DNA of 12,070 nucleotides, from contig CAJKBQ010000052.1 in assembly GCA_905198155.1 (NCBI GenBank), positions 1-12,070 on the forward strand. Reading direction: 5' to 3'. The notes beneath the pieces were generated by a model. The model did no database searches. It saw only the letters and a program-made list of their open reading frames with translations, and had not been told where the DNA came from. The stretch comes from an uncultured Eubacteriales bacterium (GTDB lineage: Bacteria > Bacillota > Clostridia > Oscillospirales > Acutalibacteraceae). Positions 1 to 5,827 of the stretch are shown here, in pieces (positions within the stretch are counted from its first letter, which is position 1; every line of letters starts with the position of its first letter). Position numbers and translations under genes: made by a program.

Positions 1-159
1 GCCGGTCAGCCGATCGGGACGTTCGACCTGCTCGACCAGGCCAACGCCAACGGCCCCTCCGTCACCCGCAGCGGCAAAATCGTCTGGCTGTACGACCATG
101 GCGGCGACGATTGGCTGGACGCCGTTGCCGACGTGATGACGGTGAGTCCGGCAGATTGA
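1..159 (+). CDS. C-terminal fragment of an unrecognised protein (5' end outside window)
   Basis: An open frame runs from the first base to a TGA at 157-159 and gives the last 52 residues of a protein. The fragment begins AGQPIGTFDLLDQ and ends VADVMTVSPAD. It is acidic, rich in Gly, Asp and Ala, has no transmembrane segment, and its G+C-rich codon use matches the other genes here. I do not recognise the family from this tail. It converges on the XRE gene at 302-511, and the large inverted repeat at 182-285 lies between the two stops. That the fragment is real coding sequence is likely from its codon pattern and from the hairpin placed directly behind it; its function is unknown. Confidence 0.6.
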   Translation, partial: AGQPIGTFDLLDQANANGPSVTRSGKIVWLYDHGGDDWLDAVADVMTVSPAD

Positions 160-181
160 CCGTCCGCTCTATCCCCAACAA

Positions 182-285
182 AAAATTCCGTATGGAAAGT
201 CCCCAACCTTGATGTGTACCCCCAATACTGGATGTCCAGTATTGGGGGTACACATCAGCCCCGCAAACTTCCTATACGGAATTTT
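182..285. terminator. Nested inverted repeat between convergent genes, possible bidirectional terminator
   Basis: The inner part (211-232 against 235-256) is a perfect 22-bp inverted repeat around only two bases (TG). It begins GATGTGTACCCCC and its other arm ends GGGGGTACACATC. Outside it, 182-199 (AAAATTCCGTATGGAAAG) pairs imperfectly with 268-285 (CTTCCTATACGGAATTTT). On the minus strand the outer arm runs into six T residues, and on the plus strand it ends in TTTTCT. It lies between two convergent genes, so it could stop transcription from both sides. The perfect inner arms are longer than a normal terminator needs, so a small mobile or regulatory palindrome is the alternative. The outer arms resemble the core of the repeat family at 8704-8829. 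Confidence 0.5.
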
Positions 286-301
286 CTATTATAATGATAA
301 A

Positions 302-511
302 TTACTCCTCGTCCGGCACATACACCAACACGTCCCCCGGCTGGCAGTCGAGCACCCTGCAGATGGCGTTCAGCGTTTCGAGCCGGATGGCGCGGGCTTT
401 TTCGTTTTTCAAAATCGAGATGTTCGCCATCGTAATCCCCACGCGCTCCGACAGTTCGGTGACGCTCATCTTGCGCCGCGCCAGCATCACGTCCAGCGTG
501 ATTCGTATCAT
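302..511 (-). CDS. Small XRE/Cro-type helix-turn-helix regulator
   Basis: This 69-residue protein is almost entirely one XRE helix-turn-helix domain. Residues 5-12 are helix 1, and residues about 16-37 (MSVTELSERVGITMANISIL) form the HTH proper. They are followed by a Lys/Arg-rich stretch and the typical ending LETLNAICRVLDCQPGDVLVY. It matches the YozG-like family of very short regulators that commonly accompany DUF2975 membrane proteins in Bacillota. The ATG at 511 is supported by GGAGG nine bases upstream. It starts 22 bp after the DUF2975 stop and is the last gene of the minus-strand operon. The likely role is transcriptional control of its own operon or of a membrane-related response; no target can be read from the sequence. 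Confidence 0.93.
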   Translation of the reverse strand: MIRITLDVMLARRKMSVTELSERVGITMANISILKNEKARAIRLETLNAICRVLDCQPGDVLVYVPDEE

Positions 512-533
512 CCTTCGCCGCCTCCGTTCGCCG

Positions 534-1028
534 TCAGACCGTGAGGTCGTTTTCTTCTTTGATGCGGGCGGCCTTTTCGGTCAGATGCGCCAGCGCGGCC
601 GCCGCAACGGCCACTGCTGCGCCCGCCAGCATCAAAAACAGCGCCGCCGCAACGAAACTCAGGTGAATCACACCCATCACGGTGAACGCCGCCGTCACCA
701 CCAGGCACCACCCGACGCACACCAGCGCATACCGGCTGATTGCCAGCAAATGGCGCACATTTTCGCGGCAGAAGCTGCGGTCGCGGCCGATGTTGTCCGC
801 AATCCGCCAAAATCGCAGCAGCGCTCCGCCGCACGGCATCGCCGTCAAATCCACGGCGGCCAGCAGCGCAATCCCGTGCGCAGCCGTCGGCGGCGTATAT
901 CCGATGTACGATGAGTGCCGCAGCACCAGCGTGAGCCACGGCATCAGCAGCGCAAAAAACACCGCCAGCGCCGCGCCCACCACGACCGCGACCAGTTTCA
1001 GCCATCGGGAGAGCATTGTTTGGGTCAT
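534..1028 (-). CDS. DUF2975 family four-helix membrane protein
   Basis: This is a 164-residue integral membrane protein. Hydrophobic segments lie at about residues 9-33, 47-70, 99-121 and 124-149, with a charged C-terminal tail (EKAARIKEENDL). The segment SFCRENVRHLLAISRYAL (85-102) corresponds to the conserved loop before the third helix of DUF2975 proteins. Length and pairing with a tiny XRE regulator just downstream are typical of that family. The start at 1028 is well supported: the sequence before it carries AAAGGAGG about seven bases upstream. It follows trkH by 30 bp. The biochemical function of DUF2975 proteins is not established; the pair is usually regarded as a membrane protein with its cognate regulator. 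Confidence 0.88.
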   Translation of the reverse strand: MTQTMLSRWLKLVAVVVGAALAVFFALLMPWLTLVLRHSSYIGYTPPTAAHGIALLAAVDLTAMPCGGALLRFWRIADNIGRDRSFCRENVRHLLAISRYALVCVGWCLVVTAAFTVMGVIHLSFVAAALFLMLAGAAVAVAAAALAHLTEKAARIKEENDLTV

Positions 1029-1058
1029 GGAAAAACCTCCTTTGGTGGGTTTTGTCTT

Positions 1059-2510
1059 TTACCGCTTGCGCCAGGTGCTCCCCGCCATCAGCGCCAGAAT
1101 CGGGAAGATCTCCAGCCGACCGGCCAGCATATCGAATATCAGCACCAGCTTCGACACCGTGCCGTACCCGGCAAAGCTGCACATGGGACCGACCTGATCC
1201 AGCCCCGGCCCGATGTTGTTGAAACACGCCAGCACCGCCGACAGATTCGTCTCGACGGAAAACCCGTCCAGCGACACGATCAGCACGCTGCCCGCCAGAA
1301 TCAGCGCGTACGCCGTCAAAAACGCGCTCACGTTCCCCAGCACGCGCTCCCCGACCACCTGCCGGTTGATGCGCACCACCTGCACGCGCTGCGGATACAG
1401 CTGCTGCCGGATGCTGCGCGCCATGTTTTTGACCGCCAGCAAAATCCGCCCGCACTTGAACCCGCCGCCGGTGCTCCCGGCGCACGCGCCGACCACCATC
1501 AGCCCCAGCAGAATCGTTTTGGAAAACACCGGCCACCGGTCAAAATCCGTGGTCGAAAACCCGGTTGTGGTGATGATGCTCGCCACCTGGAACGCCGCGT
1601 GCCGGATGGTTTCGCCCGCCGTGGGGTACAGGCTCCGGATGTTCCACGCGATCAGCGCCGTGCAGCCGATCACCGCGCCCAGGTACAGCCGCAGCTCCTC
1701 GTCCAGCGCAACGGCGCGCAGCCGCCGCAGCACGATCATATAATGCAGCGTGAAATTCACGCCGAACAGCAGCATGAACACCGTGCACACGTTCTGGATA
1801 TACGGGCTGTAACTGCCCATGCTGTCGTTCCGGATGCCGAACCCGCCGGTGCCGGCCGTGCCGAACACCGTGCACAGCGCGTCGAACAGCGGCATCCCGC
1901 CCGCCAGCAGGAAAATCAGGTTAATCACCGTCAGGATGATGTAAATCAAATACAGCAGCGACGCCGTCTGCCGCGTGCGCGGCACCAGCTTGCCGACGTC
2001 CGGCCCCGGGCTTTCGGCGCGCAGCAGGTGCAGCGTGAATCCGGGGCTGCGCCCGGCGGACACAATCGCCAGCAAAAACACCAGCACGCCCATGCCGCCC
2101 AGCCAGTGACTGAAGCTGCGCCAAAACAGCAGCCCGCGCGGCATTCCTTCCACCGCAGGCAGAATCGACGCGCCCGTCGTGGTGAACCCGGACACGATCT
2201 CGAACAGCGCGTCCTCAAACCGGGGGATTTCCTGCGACAGGTAAAACGGCAGGCACCCCATCAGGCTGAGCGCGATCCAGCTGACGCCGACGCACACGAA
2301 CCCTTCCCGCGCGTAAAATCCGCGCTGCGCCTTGCGGCACGCCAGCCAAAGCACGCCCGCCGCCGCCAGCGTCAGCGCGATGGACGCGGCGAACGCCCGG
2401 ATAATCTGCGGCTCCCGGTCGATGATGCACCAAATCACGGACGGCGCCATCAGCACGGCTTCCACCAGCAGAATCTGCGTCAGGATGCGCCCGATCATTT
2501 TGTAATTCAT
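1059..2510 (-). CDS. trkH: Trk/Ktr-type potassium uptake channel subunit TrkH
   Basis: The 483-residue polytopic membrane protein belongs to the TrkH/KtrB superfamily, which forms the potassium-conducting pore. All four pore-loop signatures are visible: TTTGAS at 110-115, GTAGTGGFG at 217-225, TTTGFS at 314-319 and NNIGPGLD at 431-438. The GSTGGGFK segment (345-352), typical of the helix behind the third loop, is also present. Length matches TrkH. The ATG at 2510 follows the trkA stop by 17 bp with a G-rich site (GGGGG) before it, so the two are translated from one message. TrkA, encoded just upstream, is the expected cytoplasmic gating partner. Some C-terminal residues (TWRKR) may contact the membrane surface. 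Confidence 0.96.
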   Translation of the reverse strand: MNYKMIGRILTQILLVEAVLMAPSVIWCIIDREPQIIRAFAASIALTLAAAGVLWLACRKAQRGFYAREGFVCVGVSWIALSLMGCLPFYLSQEIPRFEDALFEIVSGFTTTGASILPAVEGMPRGLLFWRSFSHWLGGMGVLVFLLAIVSAGRSPGFTLHLLRAESPGPDVGKLVPRTRQTASLLYLIYIILTVINLIFLLAGGMPLFDALCTVFGTAGTGGFGIRNDSMGSYSPYIQNVCTVFMLLFGVNFTLHYMIVLRRLRAVALDEELRLYLGAVIGCTALIAWNIRSLYPTAGETIRHAAFQVASIITTTGFSTTDFDRWPVFSKTILLGLMVVGACAGSTGGGFKCGRILLAVKNMARSIRQQLYPQRVQVVRINRQVVGERVLGNVSAFLTAYALILAGSVLIVSLDGFSVETNLSAVLACFNNIGPGLDQVGPMCSFAGYGTVSKLVLIFDMLAGRLEIFPILALMAGSTWRKR

Positions 2511-2527
2511 GAAACGCTGCGCCCCCG

Positions 2528-3886
2528 TTACTCAAAAATTTCGTTGAGCTGGTGGATGACGGTGTCGGCCGTCACCACGATAATCAGCGTGTCGCCGATG
2601 TGGAACACCGAGTCGCCGTTCGGAATCTCGGTGCGCCCGCCGTGCGAGATGCCGGCCAGCAGCACGTTTTTGCGCAGCCGGATCGCTTTCAGCGGTTCGC
2701 CGCAGTGCGGCGTCTGTTCATCGACGCGGAACTCGACGGCTTCGGCCTGCCCGTTGGCGATGGAATGCACCGACACCGCCGCGCCCGTCTGGTTTTGCAG
2801 CGCGCGCGCGAACCGCACGATGTTGGCGCAGCACAGCTCTTTGGGGCTGACCACCGACCCGATGGCCAGATTGTCCAGAATATTGGAATTGTCCAGGCGC
2901 CCCAGCTTGGTAATCACCTGCGGCACGCCCAGATTCGTCGCGTACAGCGAAATCAGCAGGTTCATTTCGTCGATGCCGGTCAGCGAAACGAGCGCGTTGG
3001 TTTCGCGCAGCCCTTCGCTTTCCAGCACCTGCGGGTCGCTGGCGTCGCCGTGAATCACCGTCACGCGCGGCAGCAGCTCCGCCAGTTCCACGCAGCGCTG
3101 CGGGTCTTTTTCGATGATCGTGGTCTGAATCCCGCGTTTTTGCAGCTGCTGCGCCAGGTAGTAGCTGATGCGGCCGCCGCCCGCCAGAATCACCCGGTTC
3201 ACCCGGTGCGTAATGATGCCCAGGTTTTTGAGCAGCGTCGCCAGCGCCTCGGTGGGGGCCGTGACGAAGATGCGGTCGCCCTCGCGCAGGATAAAATCGC
3301 CGCGCGGCATGATGACCGTCCCGCTGCGCAGCACCGTGCAGATCAGCACTTTGCACTTGATGATGGTGTTCAGCTCGTGCAGCGCCACGCGGTTGAGCTT
3401 GCTGGCGGCGTCCACCCGCAGCTCCACGATTTCCAGCCGCCCGCGCGCGAACGAATCGCGCCGCAGGAAGCCCGGAAAGCTGAGCAGCCGCTCCATCTCA
3501 ACCGCGGCCTGCCGCTCCGGGTTCACGATCAGCGACAGCGCGAACACGTCGCGCATCTGGTAAATCTGCTCCGTGTATTCCGGGTTCCGGATCCGGGCGA
3601 TGGTGTGCAGCGCGGGATTGATCGCGTGCGCCGTCATACAGCACAGCAGGTTGATCTCGTCGGCGCTGGTGGCGGCGATCAGCAGCTCGGCCTCTTCCAC
3701 ATTGGCGCGCCGCAGCACGTCCATGGTGGCGCAGTTGCCGGTCACGGTCAAAATATCGTACTGCTCGATGGAGCTGTCCAGTACGCGGGGGTTGGAATCG
3801 ATCAGCGTCAGGTCGTTGCCTTCCAGCGACAGCTGCCGGGTCAGCGTGGCGCCGACTTTGCCGTCGCCCGCAATGATGATTTTCAT
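2528..3886 (-). CDS. trkA: Trk system potassium uptake regulator TrkA (two RCK domains)
   Basis: This 452-residue cytosolic protein has the duplicated layout of full-length TrkA: Rossmann RCK_N (1-120), RCK_C (about 145-222), second RCK_N (230-350) and second RCK_C (365-450). The first nucleotide-binding loop is GDGKVG (7-12) with acidic Asp30 at the end of the second strand. The second is GGGRIS (236-241) with Glu259. Such proteins bind NAD(H) or adenine nucleotides and gate the TrkH channel. It begins 15 bp after the nucleoside hydrolase stop, with AAGGATGG before the ATG, and ends 17 bp before trkH. The second glycine motif is GGGRIS rather than GxGxxG, so dinucleotide binding may be weaker in that half. 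Confidence 0.96.
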   Translation of the reverse strand: MKIIIAGDGKVGATLTRQLSLEGNDLTLIDSNPRVLDSSIEQYDILTVTGNCATMDVLRRANVEEAELLIAATSADEINLLCCMTAHAINPALHTIARIRNPEYTEQIYQMRDVFALSLIVNPERQAAVEMERLLSFPGFLRRDSFARGRLEIVELRVDAASKLNRVALHELNTIIKCKVLICTVLRSGTVIMPRGDFILREGDRIFVTAPTEALATLLKNLGIITHRVNRVILAGGGRISYYLAQQLQKRGIQTTIIEKDPQRCVELAELLPRVTVIHGDASDPQVLESEGLRETNALVSLTGIDEMNLLISLYATNLGVPQVITKLGRLDNSNILDNLAIGSVVSPKELCCANIVRFARALQNQTGAAVSVHSIANGQAEAVEFRVDEQTPHCGEPLKAIRLRKNVLLAGISHGGRTEIPNGDSVFHIGDTLIIVVTADTVIHQLNEIFE

Positions 3887-3901
3887 GTCAAGCCATCCTT
3901 A

Positions 3902-4849
3902 TTATAATGATAAAACCAGTGCGCGCACGACCATGGATTTGAACCGGTCGGCGTCCACCGCCCGCAGCACGGATGCGTTCCGCCGCGTGATCTGCCCCAG
4001 CCCTTCGTACCATTTTCCGGTTTCGTGCAGGATCACCTGCCCGTACGCGGGCGGCTCGAACCGGCAGCAGTAGCAGTCGCAGTCGGTCTGCGCGCGAATC
4101 AGCGCGGGGTCGAGCGCCGCCGCCAGCGCCACGGCGTCCGGCAGATCGACAAACGGCGTGCCGGTGCGCTGCGCATTGAACTGCCGCAGCTGGCCGGTCG
4201 CATCGGCAATGAACCGCCCGCGCGGGGCGGTGCGCAGCTGCGCCAGGTCGTCGTCGGTGAACGCTGCGCCGCCCAGGCAGAGGTCGAACCCGGCGATGGT
4301 AAGCGGAATTCCGCTGTCCAGCAGCGCGGCATAGGCTTCGGCGTCGAGGAATACGTTGAATTCCGCCACCGGCGTCGCATTGCCCGCGCCGAATCCCGCG
4401 GTGCCCATCGACCAGATGTGCTTCACCCGCCGCATCGACGCGCCGTCCTGCGCAATGGCGCGCGCCAAGTTCGTCGTCGGGGCCAGCGACACGATTTCCA
4501 GCTCGCCGGGGTACTGCCGGGCGCACCGGCAGATGAAATCGGCGGCCGGTTCGGTCTGCGGCAGCGGCACGTCGGGAATCAGCCCGCAGCCGCCCATCCC
4601 GTCGGGGCCGTACACGCTGTCGAACCGCAGCGGCGCGCGCACCAGCGGCGTTTCCGCGCCGGGATAAACCGGAACGTCCGCCCCGGCGACCCGCACGGTT
4701 TCGATCACGTTGCGCGTCGCCTGCGCCATCGGCACGTTGCCGAACACCGTGGTGATGCCCAGCACATGGACCGCCGGGTCGGCCAGCGCCAGCAGAATGG
4801 CCGCGGCATCGTCGCCGCCGCCGTCGGTATCGATGATCCATTTGCGCAT
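3902..4849 (-). CDS. Inosine-uridine nucleoside hydrolase-like protein with altered histidine positions
   Basis: The 315-residue protein has the fold signatures of the nucleoside N-ribohydrolases: the calcium-binding motif DTDGGGDD (7-14), FGNVPMAQATRNV (36-48), VYPGAETPL (61-69), YGPDGMGG (80-87), APTTNLA (123-129) and GNATPVAEFN (156-165). The final Ca-binding Asp is in LPDAVA (Asp238). In classical IU-NH enzymes the two motifs read HGxDG and HD; here the histidines are replaced by Tyr80 and Pro237, so the substrate or the leaving-group chemistry may differ. A Cys cluster (DCDCYCC, 257-262) is unusual. The start at 4849 is chosen because AAGGAGG lies nine bases upstream; an in-frame TTG at 4918 lacks such a site. 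It lies between the DeoR gene and trkA and is probably the first gene of that operon. Confidence 0.92.
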   Translation of the reverse strand: MRKWIIDTDGGGDDAAAILLALADPAVHVLGITTVFGNVPMAQATRNVIETVRVAGADVPVYPGAETPLVRAPLRFDSVYGPDGMGGCGLIPDVPLPQTEPAADFICRCARQYPGELEIVSLAPTTNLARAIAQDGASMRRVKHIWSMGTAGFGAGNATPVAEFNVFLDAEAYAALLDSGIPLTIAGFDLCLGGAAFTDDDLAQLRTAPRGRFIADATGQLRQFNAQRTGTPFVDLPDAVALAAALDPALIRAQTDCDCYCCRFEPPAYGQVILHETGKWYEGLGQITRRNASVLRAVDADRFKSMVVRALVLSL

Positions 4850-4872
4850 AGCGCACGCCTCCTTGCTTCGCT

Positions 4873-4890
4873 TGAATGGGGATGCATTCA
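4873..4890. promoter_or_regulatory. Candidate operator, inverted repeat TGAATG-N6-CATTCA
   Basis: A perfect 6-bp inverted repeat with a 6-bp spacer directly abuts the -10 box of the nucleoside hydrolase promoter and would cover its transcription start. That position fits a repressor site, and the neighbouring DeoR-family protein is the obvious candidate binder. Short arms mean chance cannot be excluded. Confidence 0.35.
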
Positions 4891-4918
4891 GTATATCACG
4901 TTTGGGGCGGAAAGTCAA
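4890..4918 (-). promoter_or_regulatory. Sigma-A promoter for the hydrolase-trkA-trkH operon
   Basis: On the minus strand TTGACT (4913-4918) and TATACT (4890-4895) are separated by exactly 17 bp, close to the sigma-A consensus. The promoter overlaps the last codons and stop of the DeoR gene (stop at 4896-4898), so the operon can be transcribed independently of the regulator. The predicted start would be near 4883, about 34 bases before the hydrolase ATG. Confidence 0.75.
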
Positions 4919-5672
4919 TCGGGGCGCGCAAGTTCCCCCCCCCGCACATCCCGCGCAGCGGTTCCGGCAGCGGCTGTTCGCATATCACGCCGGTCAGCGC
5001 CCGGACAGTGCACAAATGATGGAAATATGTGTGCCCGATCTTCGCGCTGCCGCACAGCAGATACGCGCGCCGCGCCTGCGCGATCATCCGCTGGCGGATG
5101 TAGTTTTCCGCGTCGGAAATATCCGTCAATTGTCCGTCGAGCGACAGCCCGCGGCAGGAGAAAAAGACGGCGTCCGCGTTGAAATGCGCGATCGTGCAGA
5201 ACGCCTCCTCCCCCACCAGCGACTGCCCGGACGGCAGCAGTTCGCCGCCGGTGGAAATCGCTTTGATGCCCAGCTCGCCCAGCTTCATCAGCGCTTTGAC
5301 CCCGCTGGTGATGACGGTCAAATGGCGCTTGGCCGCCAAAAACGGCACCAGCCGGTACGCACTGGACGACGCGTCCAGGAACAGCACGTCGTAATCGTGC
5401 ACCAGCGCGGCGGCCTGCTGCGCCATCACGGTTTTGGCGTCGCTCTGCTCCATCTCCCGCAGGACGAACGGGATTTTCATGGCAGAAATGCTTGTTTCTT
5501 CCAAAATCGCACCGCCGTGCGTGCGGCGGATCAGCTGCTGCGCTTCCAGCCGCGCCAGGTCGCGCCGGATGGACGATTCGCTGGCGAACAGCCGCTGCGC
5601 CAGCGCCGCCACCGTCACCTGCTTTTGCGCCAGCAGGATGGTCAGAATTTCCTTTTCGCGGGGACTGCGCAT
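4896..5672 (-). CDS. DeoR/GlpR-family transcriptional regulator
   Basis: The 258-residue protein has the N-terminal DeoR winged helix (residues 1-55, including VTVAALAQRLFASESSIRRD and the family signature RRTHGGA at 49-55). The C-terminal sensor domain carries TGGELLPSGQSLVG and the ending strand with CGSAKIG in place of the usual DxSKFG. These regulators repress sugar, polyol or nucleoside genes and respond to phosphorylated metabolites. ATG 5672 is preferred because GGAG lies seven bases upstream; a TTG at 5699 has no such site. The last residues (MCGGGNLRAPIDFPPQT) are encoded by and after a G9 tract and look unlike the usual family ending. It is divergent from the GDPD-PHP gene and upstream of the hydrolase operon, so either or both are likely targets. 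Confidence 0.93.
   Translation of the reverse strand: MRSPREKEILTILLAQKQVTVAALAQRLFASESSIRRDLARLEAQQLIRRTHGGAILEETSISAMKIPFVLREMEQSDAKTVMAQQAAALVHDYDVLFLDASSSAYRLVPFLAAKRHLTVITSGVKALMKLGELGIKAISTGGELLPSGQSLVGEEAFCTIAHFNADAVFFSCRGLSLDGQLTDISDAENYIRQRMIAQARRAYLLCGSAKIGHTYFHHLCTVRALTGVICEQPLPEPLRGMCGGGNLRAPIDFPPQT
4935..4943 (-). repeat. G9 homopolymer tract inside the DeoR gene
   Basis: Nine consecutive C on the plus strand (nine G in the coding strand) encode the three glycines of MCGGGN near the regulator's C-terminus. With eight G the frame avoids the stop at 4896-4898 and continues without any stop into the nucleoside hydrolase start, because the two genes differ by one base in phase. I checked the codons from the tract to ATG 4849. 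Such tracts are prone to slippage during replication, transcription and sequencing. Confidence 0.8.
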
Positions 5673-5704
5673 TCGATCACTCCGTTCCGCGCAAAACAAT
5701 CAAA

Positions 5705-5735
5705 AAACCGCGCGTTTTGTCATTTTCCGCGGTTT
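5705..5735 (-). terminator. Possible attenuator hairpin in the DeoR leader
   Basis: On the minus strand AAACCGCG and CGCGGTTT form an 8-bp stem around a 15-base loop, and the second arm runs into six T residues (complement of 5702-5707). This is the layout of an intrinsic terminator. It lies between the predicted DeoR promoter (5763-5791) and the DeoR ATG at 5672, so it would act on the regulator's own leader transcript. Only five of the pairs are G-C and the loop is large, so strength is uncertain. Confidence 0.45.
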
Positions 5736-5738
5736 CGG

Positions 5739-5767
5739 TTGCATTTCTGCGCATTTTGGTATATTAT
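5739..5767 (+). promoter_or_regulatory. Promoter for the GDPD-PHP gene
   Basis: TTGCAT (5739-5744) and TATTAT (5762-5767) are separated by 17 bp. The transcription start would be near 5774, about 54 bases before the ATG at 5828. Its -10 box overlaps that of the opposing DeoR promoter. Confidence 0.6.
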
Positions 5768-5791
5768 AAATCATGCGAAGCGTTTCGTCAA
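5763..5791 (-). promoter_or_regulatory. Promoter for the DeoR-family regulator
   Basis: On the minus strand TTGACG (5786-5791) and a consensus TATAAT (5763-5768) are separated by 17 bp. It overlaps the rightward promoter so closely that the two share five bases of the -10 region; two polymerases could not occupy both at once. The leader to ATG 5672 would be about 85 bases. Confidence 0.65.
5776..5787. promoter_or_regulatory. Candidate operator CGAAGCGTTTCG
   Basis: The sequence contains GAA-N-CG-N-TTC, a palindrome centred on CG. It lies in the spacer of the leftward DeoR promoter and at the likely start of the rightward transcript, so one bound protein could block both. The central-CG form resembles LacI-family operators more than known DeoR sites, so the binding protein is uncertain. 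Confidence 0.35.
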
Positions 5792-5827
5792 GAAAAACAC
5801 GAAAAAATACGAAAACGAGGGATTTGA

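Noticed and set aside
915..3053. A 712-codon open frame on the plus strand
   Set aside because: It is antisense to trkH and part of trkA and is rich in Arg, His, Gln and Pro, as expected for the shadow frame of G+C-rich genes. No domain or ribosome site is visible.
3887..3901. Riboswitch upstream of trkA (c-di-AMP type)
   Set aside because: Only 15 bp separate the hydrolase stop from trkA, which leaves no room for an aptamer.
2552..3907. A 451-codon plus-strand open frame opposite trkA
   Set aside because: Low-complexity composition and exact antisense placement to a clear TrkA gene mark it as a shadow.
4025..5182. A 385-codon plus-strand open frame opposite the hydrolase
   Set aside because: Antisense to a gene with complete family motifs, and Arg/Gly/Ala-rich without any recognisable domain.
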